Shown piece after piece: positions 54,739 to 63,709 of a stretch of 64,000 bases of DNA. A model generated the notes under the pieces. The model saw only the letters and a list, made by a program, of their open reading frames with translations. It did not search any database and was not told the DNA's origin. The DNA is taken from assembly GCF_030272695.1 (NCBI RefSeq), contig NZ_JARFYN010000012.1:1-64000 (forward strand). Reading direction: 5' to 3'. Both the position numbers and the translations under genes were made by a program. The number at the start of each line of letters is the position of its first letter. The stretch's first letter is position 1. This stretch comes from Martinezella calliandrae. GTDB taxonomy: Bacteria > Pseudomonadota > Alphaproteobacteria > Rhizobiales > Rhizobiaceae.

Positions 54739-54782
54739 GGCCGGAACATCGGATATGATGTTCCGGCCTTGCTTGTCTTGTC
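54739..54782 (+). terminator. Terminator of the atp operon
   Basis: A perfect 12-bp stem, GGCCGGAACATC (54739-54750) with 54757-54768, and a 6-base loop, followed by a T-rich tail TTGCTTGTCTTGT. It lies 58 bases after atpC. Confidence 0.85.
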
Positions 54783-54901
54783 GGTGGTTGCAATACCGTT
54801 GAGACGATGCACAGAACGGTCGGCAATGGGCCGCCTGAACTTCGGTTCATAAAAAGCAAAACCCTTTGCGCATTCGAGGCTTCGTCGCACGCTGGTCTGG
54901 G

Positions 54902-55807
54902 TCAACCCTGATAGCCGCCCAGCAGATGACGGTGCAATTGGCCCGCTTCCGCCGAAAGAGCACGGAAGCGCGGGGTGCCGAGATAGTAGCCGAATCCGCT
55001 TTCGACCCGATCATTGCCAAGAGTGATTAGGGCACCGGAGCGCAAGTGTTCCTCGATGAGTCCGAGGCTGCCAAGCGCTATGCCTTCGCCGCGCAGGGCC
55101 GCCTCGACTGCCATGATATAGGTCGAGAAGGAAAGCCGCGGTCGCGGCAGCTTGCCCTTCAGTGGGTTACCGACGCGGCCGAACCATTGACGGAAGCTGA
55201 TCCAGTGGGCGTTGAAGCGCTCGTAATCGATCAGATCCAACCCGGCAATATCAGCAGATGTCAACGCCTCTGGTTCCAGGTTGCGGCTCGCCAGATAATC
55301 CGGCGAGGCGATCGGCACCAGCACTTCCTTCATCAGCAGCGTCAGGTTCCAGCGCGGATGCTCACCGGTGGAATAGAGAATGACGAGGTCGTTGGTCTCG
55401 GATGCCAGTTCCGCTGGCGAGTCCGTCGTCAGTAGGCGCACGGAGATGCCGGGGCTCTCCTTGCCGAAATCCTTGAGCCGCTGCCCGAGCCAGAGATGCG
55501 AGACAGAGCCGCTGGCGGCGATCGAAATGATCTCGCCTGTGCCGGCGCGGAAAGGCTCTAGGCTCTCCTCGAGATATTCGAGCGTGGCGCGGACGCGCTG
55601 GAATAGCCGCTCGCCTTCGGCCGTCAGCGCCAGGTTCCGGCCGCGCCGGGTAAAGAGCGCGGCTCCCAGGTGATTCTCCAAGCCCTTGATGCGACGGCTG
55701 ACGGCGGCCTGGGTGATGTTCAGTTCGCGGCCGGCGCGAGAAAAGTTCATCGCGCGGGCTGCGGCATCGAACACGCGGAAGGCTTCAAGCGGTATCTTTT
55801 CCAGCAT
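54902..55807 (-). CDS. LysR-family regulator of the adjacent dehydrogenase operon
   Basis: A 301-residue regulator. The N-terminal helix-turn-helix reads FRVFDAAARAMNFSRAGRELNITQAAVSRRIKGLENHLGAALF, and the rest is the LysR effector-binding domain (ISIAASGSVSHLWLGQRLKDF). GGAGAG precedes the ATG. It is divergent from the alcohol dehydrogenase gene across 117 bases, the usual arrangement for a LysR activator with its target. The effector is unknown, and it resembles GcvA-type LysR proteins (IPLEAFRVFDAAAR). Confidence 0.92.
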   Translation of the reverse strand: MLEKIPLEAFRVFDAAARAMNFSRAGRELNITQAAVSRRIKGLENHLGAALFTRRGRNLALTAEGERLFQRVRATLEYLEESLEPFRAGTGEIISIAASGSVSHLWLGQRLKDFGKESPGISVRLLTTDSPAELASETNDLVILYSTGEHPRWNLTLLMKEVLVPIASPDYLASRNLEPEALTSADIAGLDLIDYERFNAHWISFRQWFGRVGNPLKGKLPRPRLSFSTYIMAVEAALRGEGIALGSLGLIEEHLRSGALITLGNDRVESGFGYYLGTPRFRALSAEAGQLHRHLLGGYQG

Positions 55808-55826
55808 TGGCTCTCCATAACTTCAG

Positions 55827-55844
55827 ATCATCAATATTCCTGAT
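55827..55844. promoter_or_regulatory. Candidate LysR binding site
   Basis: The sequence ATCA-N10-TGAT contains a T-N11-A motif and weak dyad symmetry, and lies between the divergent LysR and alcohol dehydrogenase genes. This is a loose motif, so the call is tentative. Confidence 0.3.
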
Positions 55845-55924
55845 AAATGGCCAGATTTGAAGAGTTGAAATTGTGATGCAGGATCGCAGCACAGAATCTG
55901 CTGCGCTTTTCTAGGGTGATCCTC

Positions 55925-57070
55925 GTGTCCTTTAACATTTCTGCCATTCCAGATATCCGCTTCGGCAGCGGCGCGCTGGCCGGCCTCGCCGCAGCCGCCA
56001 AATCCTTTGACGGCGTTTCCGCCGCTCTCTTTGTGATCGATGCGTTCTTGGCTCGGTCGGGTCTTGCTGACAAGATCAGGAGCGATCTGACGGAAGCGGG
56101 TATCGCGGTTAAGGTCTTTTCGGATTTCTCCGGCGAGCCAAAGGTCGCGCATATCCGCGCGGCGATAGAGGCGGCAAAAGGCGCGGATATGGTGGTCGGC
56201 GTTGGCGGTGGTTCAGCGCTGGATATCGCGAAGATTGTCGCCTGTTGCGCGGCGTCGGGCGAAGACCCGATGTTCTATGCACTGGCTGCCAATCCCCTCC
56301 CGAAAAACCCGCTGAAGAAGATCATGGTGCCGACGACAGCCGGCACCGGTTCGGAAACCTCAGCCACCAATATCTTCGCCGGCCCGGAGGGCAAGAAACT
56401 CTGGATTTGGGGGGCGGAAACCAAGGCCGATCTCGTCATCCTCGATCCGGCTCTGACGATCACGCTACCAGCCGATCTCACCGCCTGGTGTGGCTTTGAC
56501 GCCGTCATCCACGCCTTCGAGGCGGCGACGAATAGAAACACGCACCACGGTGGGCAGCTCTACGCTCACCGGGCCTTGCGGCTGCTCACCGGCGCACTGG
56601 AAACGGCTGTGAAGGAGCCCGGCAATATCGAAGCGCGGGGCGATGTATTATTCGGTTCCTGCCTCGCCGGCATCGCTATCGACAATTGCGGCACGGCGAT
56701 TGCCCACAATATCAGTCATGCCTTAGCGGGGCTTGCGCCGGTCCACCACGGGCTCGCAACCGCCCTCGGCTTCGAAGCGTCGCTGCCCTGGTTGGTCGAG
56801 GCGGATACGGATGACCTCAATGCCGCCGCAAAAGCTTGCGGTCTCGATAGCGCGGCGGAATTGCCCGCCTTCCTCTCCGATTGGATGGACCGTTGCGGTA
56901 TCGCCCGCGCCCTGCCGGCAGCTTTCAAGCCCTTCGATACAAGTGATCTCGCGCGAGAAATGCGCGCTCCGGAAAATCAGCCAATGCGACGCTCGACCGT
57001 CCGCGATGTCACGGATGCCGATATCGACCGCTTCGCCGCTGCCGTCATGGCACTGCCGAAAGGAATTTGA
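55925..57070 (+). CDS. Iron-containing alcohol dehydrogenase
   Basis: A 381-residue type III (iron) NAD(P)-dependent alcohol dehydrogenase. GVGGGSALDIAKIVA binds the cofactor and VPTTAGTGSETSATNIF follows. The metal ligands lie in FDAVIHAFEA, AHNISHALAGL and PVHHGLATAL. The GTG at 55925 has TAGGG about 8 bases upstream; another GTG at 55916 is in frame. First gene of a three-gene operon with an aldehyde dehydrogenase and an enolase-superfamily enzyme, so it probably oxidises an alcohol formed from, or feeding, an acid-sugar-like substrate. Substrate unknown. Confidence 0.9.
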   Translation: MSFNISAIPDIRFGSGALAGLAAAAKSFDGVSAALFVIDAFLARSGLADKIRSDLTEAGIAVKVFSDFSGEPKVAHIRAAIEAAKGADMVVGVGGGSALDIAKIVACCAASGEDPMFYALAANPLPKNPLKKIMVPTTAGTGSETSATNIFAGPEGKKLWIWGAETKADLVILDPALTITLPADLTAWCGFDAVIHAFEAATNRNTHHGGQLYAHRALRLLTGALETAVKEPGNIEARGDVLFGSCLAGIAIDNCGTAIAHNISHALAGLAPVHHGLATALGFEASLPWLVEADTDDLNAAAKACGLDSAAELPAFLSDWMDRCGIARALPAAFKPFDTSDLAREMRAPENQPMRRSTVRDVTDADIDRFAAAVMALPKGI

Positions 57071-57071
57071 G

Positions 57072-58571
57072 ATGACCAAGAATTACACACGCGACTATTG
57101 GGAAGGCGTTCTGTCCGGCCTCAAACTCGAAGGGCGGCATTTCATCGATGGCGCCTATCGCGCCTCTTCGTCCGGTGCGACCTTCACCCGAAGCCGTCCA
57201 ATGGATGGCAGACCGGGTGCGGAAATGGCGCGCGGCAATGCGGCTGACGTCGATGCGGCCGTGGCAGCTGCGCGCGCCGCATTTGAGAGTGGCGTCTGGC
57301 GCAGGAAGCAGCCGTTGGAAAAGAAAAAGATCATGCTGAAATGGGCGGAGCTCATCCGTGACCATGGCGAAGAGCTCGCCATGCTGGAAACGCTTGACGT
57401 CGGCAAGCCGGTCATGGCGTCGCTGACCGTTGATGTTCGCCTTTGTGCCGATGGCATCCAGTTCTACGGCGAGATGATCGACAAGATGTATGACGAGATT
57501 GCGCCGACCGGGCCGAATGCCCGCGCTTTGGTGCGCAAGGTGCCGCTCGGCGTCGTCGGGGCGATCACGCCATGGAATTATCCGATGATCATCGATGCCT
57601 GGAAACTCGGGCCGGCCATCGCCGCCGGCAATTCCGTGGTGCTGAAGCCGGCGGAACAATCCTCGCTCTCGGCCATCCGCCTGGCCGAACTCGCCCTCGA
57701 AGCGGGCTTGCCTGCCGGCGTCTTCAACGTCGTTACCGGTTATGGCGAAGAGACCGGCAAGCCGCTGGCGCTGCATATGGATGTCGACATGATCGCATTC
57801 ACCGGCTCGACCGAGGTCGGCAAGCTCATAATGGGTTATGCGGCGCAGTCGAACGTCAAGCGCGTGGCGCTGGAACTCGGCGGCAAGTCGCCGTTGGTCG
57901 TCTTCGGAGATGCCGATCTCGATGCGGCGGCGAGTGCGGCCGCCTGGGGCTGCTTCTATAATTCCGGCGAAACCTGCCATGCCTCGACGCGGCTGATCGT
58001 GCAGCGCTCGATACAGGAGAAGCTGATTGCGAAGATCGAGGCGGTGACCCGCTCCGATATCGTGCTTAAGCATCCGCTCGACCCCTCCGCCCAGATCGGT
58101 GCCCTGATCGAGGAAGAGCATATGAACAAGGTGCTCGGCATGATCGCCGCGGGCGAAAAAGAAGGTGCACGCCGTGCTTTTGGCGCCGAGCGCGTCTTGA
58201 GTGAAACCGGCGGCTATTATGTCTCTCCGGGCGTCTTCGTCGACATGACCAACGACATGAGCCTTGCGCGTCAGGAAATCTTTGGGCCCGTACTTGCCGC
58301 CATTCCCTTCGATACGGAGGAGGAAGCGCTCAAGATTGCCAACGACACGATCTATGGGCTGGCCGGTGCCGTCTTCACTAAGGATATGGATCGCGCCCAC
58401 CGCTTTTCCGAATCGATCCACGCAGGCACTGTGTGGATCAATACCTACGATATGTCGAATTTCGCGACACCCTTTGGCGGCTTTAAGCAGTCCGGCTTCG
58501 GCCGCGATCGCTCGGTGCACGCGATCGACAAATATTGTGACTACAAGACTATCTGGCAGCAGTTCGGCTGA
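57072..58571 (+). CDS. Aldehyde dehydrogenase (PuuC/BetB-like)
   Basis: A 499-residue NAD(P)-dependent aldehyde dehydrogenase. The catalytic Cys302 in NSGETCHASTR, Glu268 in ELGGKSP, TPWNYPMIIDAWKLGPA and FTGSTEVGK are all intact. It begins 1 base after the alcohol dehydrogenase stop, and the longer frame from 56733 is a shadow of that gene. It likely converts the aldehyde made by the alcohol dehydrogenase to an acid. The exact substrate cannot be read. Confidence 0.93.
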   Translation: MTKNYTRDYWEGVLSGLKLEGRHFIDGAYRASSSGATFTRSRPMDGRPGAEMARGNAADVDAAVAAARAAFESGVWRRKQPLEKKKIMLKWAELIRDHGEELAMLETLDVGKPVMASLTVDVRLCADGIQFYGEMIDKMYDEIAPTGPNARALVRKVPLGVVGAITPWNYPMIIDAWKLGPAIAAGNSVVLKPAEQSSLSAIRLAELALEAGLPAGVFNVVTGYGEETGKPLALHMDVDMIAFTGSTEVGKLIMGYAAQSNVKRVALELGGKSPLVVFGDADLDAAASAAAWGCFYNSGETCHASTRLIVQRSIQEKLIAKIEAVTRSDIVLKHPLDPSAQIGALIEEEHMNKVLGMIAAGEKEGARRAFGAERVLSETGGYYVSPGVFVDMTNDMSLARQEIFGPVLAAIPFDTEEEALKIANDTIYGLAGAVFTKDMDRAHRFSESIHAGTVWINTYDMSNFATPFGGFKQSGFGRDRSVHAIDKYCDYKTIWQQFG

Positions 58572-58592
58572 GGTTTGCGGGGAGGCATGACC

Positions 58593-59714
58593 ATGAGCAA
58601 GATCGTTTCCATCGAGATCACCCATCACCGGCTGCCGCTCGCCCCGCCATTCAAGGCGAGTTGGGATGGGCGGCCTCGCCGGCATTTCGATGCGACGATC
58701 GTTCGCGTTCGGGACGACGAGGGCCGTGAAGGCATCGGTTCCGGCGACCTGATGAAGGGGTTCGAGGGCCACGAGGATCTGTTCATCGGCCAGGACCCGC
58801 GACACCTGGAACGTCATTACGAGGTCCTGTCGCATATCAACTTCCATTATGGCCGCTGCTGGCCGATGGACCTGGCGCTATGGGATCTCTCAGGCAACAT
58901 CACCGGCGAGCCGGTGTGGCGGATGCTTGGGGGCCGCGCCAGCCGTGTACGGCTCTATGCCTCCTCTGGCGTGTTGCGCGAGCCGGCCGCGATGGCGGAG
59001 CAGGCGGAGCGTTATCTCGAAGAGGGCTTTCCAGCGATGAAGGTGCGCTTCTCCTCATCCGCGGGCGGGCGCAGCAGCTGGCGGGATGATGTGACGGCCC
59101 TTGAGGCGATCCGCGCCCGTATCGGCACGAAGCTGGAGCTGATGGTCGACTGTAACCAGGGTTGGCGGATGCCCTGGGATACGACATTGCCCTGGACCTT
59201 CAAGGACGCGCTGACGGTTGCGAAAGAGCTGGAGAGGCTCGGCATCTATTGGATGGAGGAGCCGCTGCACCGCTCCGACCGCAAGGGCATGAAGGAGCTG
59301 AAGCAGGCGACTTCGGTGCGCATTGCCGGCGGCGAGATGACGCGTGAGCTCTATGAGTTCCGGGACATTATCGAGGAGCGCGCCTTTGATATTGTGCAGC
59401 CGGATGTGGCGTTGGTCGGCGGCATTACCGGTTGTCGGCGGCTGGCCTATCAGGCGCGCGAGGCGGGTGTCCAATTTACGCCGCACTCATGGACGAATGG
59501 TATAGGTGTGCTGGCGAACGCGCATTTGACCGCGGGTGTCGGCGATGCGCCTTGGCTTGAATATCCGTACGACAATCCGGAATGGAGCGAGGCCCGTCGT
59601 GACTACCCGATGGCGATGCCGCTCAAGCACGATCAGGGTTGGCTGGATTTGGGCCTATCTCCCGGCCTCGGCGTTGTTCTCGATGAAGAGCGTCTGAAAG
59701 CCACCCGCATCTGA
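58593..59714 (+). CDS. Mandelate racemase / enolase superfamily enzyme
   Basis: A 373-residue TIM-barrel enzyme that abstracts a proton next to a carboxylate. Metal ligands are Asp186 (VDCNQGW), Glu222/223 (MEEPL) and Glu248 (GGEMT). His298 in TPHSW matches the general base of mandelate racemase. The other base motif reads K-V-R (150-152) rather than K-x-K. GGGGAGG lies 7 bases before the ATG at 58593, so that start is chosen over 58587. Probably a sugar-acid dehydratase, racemase or cycloisomerase; substrate unknown. Last gene of the operon. Confidence 0.9.
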   Translation: MSKIVSIEITHHRLPLAPPFKASWDGRPRRHFDATIVRVRDDEGREGIGSGDLMKGFEGHEDLFIGQDPRHLERHYEVLSHINFHYGRCWPMDLALWDLSGNITGEPVWRMLGGRASRVRLYASSGVLREPAAMAEQAERYLEEGFPAMKVRFSSSAGGRSSWRDDVTALEAIRARIGTKLELMVDCNQGWRMPWDTTLPWTFKDALTVAKELERLGIYWMEEPLHRSDRKGMKELKQATSVRIAGGEMTRELYEFRDIIEERAFDIVQPDVALVGGITGCRRLAYQAREAGVQFTPHSWTNGIGVLANAHLTAGVGDAPWLEYPYDNPEWSEARRDYPMAMPLKHDQGWLDLGLSPGLGVVLDEERLKATRI

Positions 59715-59754
59715 CCTGATGCTCGGCCATCGTGGTCGAGTTTCGTTTCCCACC

Positions 59755-61011
59755 TTATCTGCCGCCCAACGGTTTTCCTTGGGCGGCTTTTTTGTCGGGC
59801 GTGGGTGTCGTCCGGGTTGCCTGCTCGCGCGTGCGGGCCCAGCGAATGACCGGGCGTTCCAGAAAAATGTAGCTGATTGTGCCGATCGCAAAGATGATCG
59901 CGATCGCGGCCAGGCTCGATGTGATCCAGCCGTCAAGCACATTGTTGGAGCCGGTGCCGAAGGTCCAGGGGAAGAGCTGCGTCATCAGCGTCAGCACCAT
60001 ATCCTGCCAGATATAGACACCGAAGGAGACGGTGGCGACATAGCGGATGAGACTGTTGTCGAGCACTCTTCCCAGAAAGACCGACTGCGGCAGAACGCAA
60101 AGGGCGATGGCCGCCGCCAGGGGAAACAGCGGAAATTGATAGGGAATGCCAAACAAGGCATAGCCTTCCGCTGCGCCACCGATGGATTGCGGCAACTGCC
60201 ATGCACCCATGACGATCGCGAGAGCTCCGATGACATCGTAGATTGCCGAGCGGCGGGCTGGAATAACGGTCTGGATTCCGGCCGCGAGCGCCCCGATTGC
60301 GAATATCGCGAAGAAGCCGATGGGGTTGTAGCGCGGCATCCATTCTTTGGCGCCACCCTCGAAGCCAAATTGCCACCCCCGCCCGACGCTGTCTGTCGGG
60401 AGATAGGTAACAATCAGCCAATGGCCGACCAGCGCGGCCGCGATAATGCCGATCCAGAGCGAGCGGCTGATGAGAGGGGAGCGTGACCTCAGCGTGGCAT
60501 GGAACAGCAGCAGGAAGCCGATTGGCAAAAGAATATAGCAGGTCGTCTCGAAGGGGATAGACCACAATGGCCCGTCACCCTGTACTGGAAAAAAGGTGCG
60601 CCAATGCCATTGGCTCATCAGGAAGAAGCCGGCGATGTAGCGGCCGAACAGCTCCCCATCGAGTGGAAACCCATAGATCGTGAAGCTAATTAGGAAGCCG
60701 ACTGTCAGGGCGACCCAGAAGCCCGGTAGGATGCGGGCGGCGCGGCGCATGGTGTAGATTTTCAACGACGGTAACGGCTGGGCTCTATCCAGCGCCAACC
60801 AGAATGGCCGCGAGAGAAGAAAGCCGCTTAGAACGAAAAAGACCGAGACGCCGTGATTGCCGAAGCGGGCCAATATGAAGGTTAGGTCCAAGGTCGGGGG
60901 GATTTTGTTGAAATCCATCCGAAGTGCGAGATGATGGACGAGCACCATCAGGCACGCGACGGCGCGCATGAAATCCGCTCCTCCCAGGCGCGTCTCTTTC
61001 TCGATCCTCAT
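59755..61011 (-). CDS. Acyltransferase-3 family membrane O-acyltransferase
   Basis: A 418-residue membrane protein with about ten helices. It has the acyltransferase-3 opening FMRAVACLMVLVHH with the catalytic-type histidine, FGNHGVSVFFVLSGFLLSRPFW, and SIPFETTCYILLPIGFLLL. The family adds acetyl or succinyl groups to surface sugars, Nod factors or antibiotics. The C-terminus is a charged cytoplasmic tail. AGGAAGG lies about 10 bases before the ATG. Acceptor unknown; a role in modifying surface polysaccharide is the usual guess in rhizobia. Confidence 0.9.
   Translation of the reverse strand: MRIEKETRLGGADFMRAVACLMVLVHHLALRMDFNKIPPTLDLTFILARFGNHGVSVFFVLSGFLLSRPFWLALDRAQPLPSLKIYTMRRAARILPGFWVALTVGFLISFTIYGFPLDGELFGRYIAGFFLMSQWHWRTFFPVQGDGPLWSIPFETTCYILLPIGFLLLFHATLRSRSPLISRSLWIGIIAAALVGHWLIVTYLPTDSVGRGWQFGFEGGAKEWMPRYNPIGFFAIFAIGALAAGIQTVIPARRSAIYDVIGALAIVMGAWQLPQSIGGAAEGYALFGIPYQFPLFPLAAAIALCVLPQSVFLGRVLDNSLIRYVATVSFGVYIWQDMVLTLMTQLFPWTFGTGSNNVLDGWITSSLAAIAIIFAIGTISYIFLERPVIRWARTREQATRTTPTPDKKAAQGKPLGGR
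59761..59793 (+). terminator. Terminator of the dehydrogenase operon
   Basis: GCCGCCCA (59761-59768) pairs with TGGGCGGC (59780-59787) and is followed by six T residues. It lies inside the last codons of the convergent acyltransferase gene. Confidence 0.85.
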
Positions 61012-61076
61012 CGCGCAGACACCTTCCTCGACGCTTGGTTAGGGCATCGTGAAGGTGTCGGCAAGTGTGAGTGAGT

Positions 61077-62093
61077 TTAGCCGAAGAGCGCGTTGGTGTA
61101 GTAAGCGCTGAAATCCGGCTTGTCCCTGAGAACTGCTCCTTGGCCGTCGAGCAGGATACCGTGAGCGAAGAGGAAGTCGCCGAGCGCCAGCGTCTTGACG
61201 GGATCGATAATGCCGCTTTTGCCGTCGGCGGTCTTGAGGTAGTGGCCGGCAATGAGTTCCTTGAGGGATGCCTTGACGAGATCTGTGTTGGTGAGCGCGC
61301 CGTTGGCACCAGCGATCAACAGATCCGCGGATTCGTCGGGATGGTACACAGAGTAATCGTAGCCGCGCTTGGTCGCCTGGATAAAAGCCTTGGCCGCCCC
61401 GGGGTTCTTTGCGATATAGGCGTCGCTGGAGCCGATCAGGGTCGTCTGTTCGTCCGGAACGCCGTAATCAGCATAGCGGAAGCGGCGCAGCGCCTTCTTC
61501 TCGAGTTGGGCCTCGATACCCTCCCAGGTATAGACCTCAAGCGTGAAATCGACCGAGCCGCTGGCAAGCGCCTCATAGGCCGAGGTGCCGAGCGTCACGG
61601 TGTTGATTTTACCCTCGCCGCCATCATTGCGGATGATGGCGGAGATCAGGGCATTTTCCCAGGCGCTGCCAAAACCGCCATAGGTCTTGCCGTCGAGATC
61701 TCTCGGGCGTTGGATGTCCTTGCGGCTGTCGTTGAAGATGACGCGGCCGGTCTCGGTCTGCACGATGGCATAGACGCTCTTGATGTCCGCGCCGGCGGCG
61801 CGTTGGGTAAAGACGCCGATCGGCCCGGTAATGCCGAAGTCGGCGACGCCATTGGCAACCAGAGTACCGGCACCGGTGTCGGTATAGGGCAGGATCACTA
61901 CATCGAGCCCAGCATCCTTGTAAAAATTCTTCGCCTGGGCGACATAGAGGCCGATGTGATTGGTATTCGGCGTCCAGTCGAGGGCGATTTTCACCTGCGC
62001 CGGTTCGGCGGCCGCAAATGCGGTGCGGGCGAGCGGCAGGGTGGCGGAGGCAAGCGTCAGGGCAAGAGCCTGGCGGCGTGTCAGAAGCGGCAT
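61077..62093 (-). CDS. thiY: NMT1/THI5-like substrate-binding protein, probable thiamine-precursor transport
   Basis: A 338-residue periplasmic binding protein. A Tat-like or Sec signal (RRQALALTLASATLPLARTAFA) is followed by KIALDWTPNTNHIGLYVAQAK, the NMT1/THI5 pyrimidine-binding opening, and the pattern TDTGAGTLVANGVADFGITG. The ATG at 62093 has AAAGGAGA about 8 bases upstream, while the open frame to 62342 lies in the ATPase gene. Last gene of a ykoF-permease-ATPase-binding protein unit. Uptake of a pyrimidine such as hydroxymethylpyrimidine is inferred from family and neighbours. Confidence 0.8.
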   Translation of the reverse strand: MPLLTRRQALALTLASATLPLARTAFAAAEPAQVKIALDWTPNTNHIGLYVAQAKNFYKDAGLDVVILPYTDTGAGTLVANGVADFGITGPIGVFTQRAAGADIKSVYAIVQTETGRVIFNDSRKDIQRPRDLDGKTYGGFGSAWENALISAIIRNDGGEGKINTVTLGTSAYEALASGSVDFTLEVYTWEGIEAQLEKKALRRFRYADYGVPDEQTTLIGSSDAYIAKNPGAAKAFIQATKRGYDYSVYHPDESADLLIAGANGALTNTDLVKASLKELIAGHYLKTADGKSGIIDPVKTLALGDFLFAHGILLDGQGAVLRDKPDFSAYYTNALFG

Positions 62094-62104
62094 GGCGGTC
62101 TCCT

Positions 62105-62890
62105 TTAAGAGGGTCGATGAAGCAAGGTTTCGAGAATGTCGGCCTCGATATCGCGGACCGAGGCATCGGCAAGATCGGCAAGCTTGCGCGGACGCGGCAA
62201 CGGCACGCGGATTTCGCGGATGACCCGCGCCGGGCGCGGCGAAAGCACATAGATGCGATCGGAGAGGAACACGGCCTCGCGGACGTCGTGGGTGATCAAG
62301 AGCGCCGTCCAGCGGTGATCGGTCCACATGGTCTGCAGCCATTCCTGCATCTGCGTGCGCGTCAGCGCATCGAGTGCGCCAAAGGGCTCGTCGAGGAGCA
62401 GCATGTCATGCTTCTGCACGACGGTGCGGAGCAAAGCGACGCGCTGGCGCATGCCGCCGGAAAGCTGAGACGGATAGTGGTTTTCGAAACCGGCAAGACC
62501 AAAGGGTTCGAACAGCGGTTCGACCATCGCGCGCGCCTCCCTCCGGTCCATTCCCTGGACGCGAAGGCCGAGCGTGGCATTGTCGATGATCCGGCTCCAG
62601 GGCATCAGCGCGTCGCGCTGCGGCATGAAGGCGAAGGTGGCGGCGCTTTCCGAAAGCGGCAGGCGATCGAAGACTATGTCGCCACCACTCGCCTTTTCAG
62701 TACCGGTCAAGAGCCGCAGGATGGTGGACTTGCCGGCTCCCGAGGGACCGACGATGGTGACGAATTCGCCACCGTTAACGGTAAGCGAGATGTCGTCCAG
62801 CACGGTTATCGCGCCGAAGGATTTGGATATCCCACGAAATTCCAGCCTATGTGCAGTCATTGGCTGTAAGGCCAGTGCTTGTAAAGTCAT
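62105..62890 (-). CDS. thiZ: ABC transporter ATP-binding protein, thiamine-precursor type
   Basis: A 261-residue ATPase. Walker A is GPSGAGKST, the signature LSGGMRQRVALLRTV, Walker B MLLLDEPFGALDALTR, and the switch histidine ITHD. It belongs to the TauB/SsuB/ThiZ branch (DALMPWSRIIDNATLG). Its start overlaps the permease stop by four bases. The operon neighbours favour a thiamine-precursor role over nitrate, sulfonate or taurine. Confidence 0.87.
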   Translation of the reverse strand: MTLQALALQPMTAHRLEFRGISKSFGAITVLDDISLTVNGGEFVTIVGPSGAGKSTILRLLTGTEKASGGDIVFDRLPLSESAATFAFMPQRDALMPWSRIIDNATLGLRVQGMDRREARAMVEPLFEPFGLAGFENHYPSQLSGGMRQRVALLRTVVQKHDMLLLDEPFGALDALTRTQMQEWLQTMWTDHRWTALLITHDVREAVFLSDRIYVLSPRPARVIREIRVPLPRPRKLADLADASVRDIEADILETLLHRPS

Positions 62891-63693
62891 GGCGATGTCG
62901 GCCTTTCGCTATGGCGCCAGGGCATCGAAAGGTGGCCGACCAGGACGGTGATCGCAAAAAGTGCGAGCGTCAGGCCGGCGCTGACGAAGACGGCGGCGAG
63001 CACGAGATCGGGGCGAAAATTGTTCTTGGCGTTCAGGATGTAGATACCCAGCCCTTTGGCGGCGCCGGCGTATTCGGCGAAGATGGCGCCGACGACGGCA
63101 TAGGTGATCGCGATTCTCAGACCCGCGAAAAAATAGGGCAGCGCCGAAGGCAGGCGGGCCAGGAGGAAGATCCGCCAGCGCGCAGCCTTCATGGAGATCA
63201 GCAGCTCGCCGATATCCTTATCCGTTGCCTCATAGCCCTGCAGCAGCGCCACCAACATCGGGAAGAAGGTGACGAGGGCGACGAGCAGGATTTTCGGCAC
63301 CAGGCCGAAGCCGAACCAGAGCACGACCAGCGGCGCAATCGCCACCAGCGGCAAGGTCTGGCTGATGACGAAGAGCGGAAACAGTGCACGGCGCACCGGC
63401 CGGGCGAAATCCATCAGCACGGAAAAGATGAAGGCGACGGCGAGCGAGCAACCGAAGCCCGCGAGCGTGGCGTTGAGCGTCGGCCATGTGTTGTCAATCA
63501 GCGCCTGCCGGTTGACCCAGCCCTGCGCCAGGACGCGAGATGGCGCCGGCAGGATGGACGGGCGGATGCCGGAGAAGTCGGCGTAGATTTCCCACAGGGC
63601 CAGGAAACCTGCGGCAGCGGCAACCGCCGGCAAGGCGCCGATAATGGCAGTAGCAAGCGCAGATGGCGCAAAAGCGGACAGACGTCGTGACAT
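62887..63693 (-). CDS. thiX: ABC transporter permease, thiamine-precursor type
   Basis: A 268-residue inner-membrane permease with about six helices; the EAA loop reads LLISMKAARWRIFLLARLPSALPY. It belongs to the same branch as SsuC/TauC/ThiX. It begins 16 bases after the ykoF-type gene and overlaps the ATPase by four bases. The ribosome binding site is weak, so translation may depend on the upstream gene. Confidence 0.85.
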   Translation of the reverse strand: MSRRLSAFAPSALATAIIGALPAVAAAAGFLALWEIYADFSGIRPSILPAPSRVLAQGWVNRQALIDNTWPTLNATLAGFGCSLAVAFIFSVLMDFARPVRRALFPLFVISQTLPLVAIAPLVVLWFGFGLVPKILLVALVTFFPMLVALLQGYEATDKDIGELLISMKAARWRIFLLARLPSALPYFFAGLRIAITYAVVGAIFAEYAGAAKGLGIYILNAKNNFRPDLVLAAVFVSAGLTLALFAITVLVGHLSMPWRHSERPTSP

Positions 63694-63709
63694 GGCCGAT
63701 AAGCTCTGA

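Noticed and set aside
57045..58847. 600-codon minus-strand frame over the aldehyde dehydrogenase gene
   Set aside because: The plus-strand enzyme has all catalytic residues; the minus frame is rich in shadow-type His/Arg/Asp composition.
61012..61076. Thiamine riboswitch near the transporter genes
   Set aside because: Not seen within the operon or at its 3' end; the expected place is upstream of the ykoF-type gene, outside the window.
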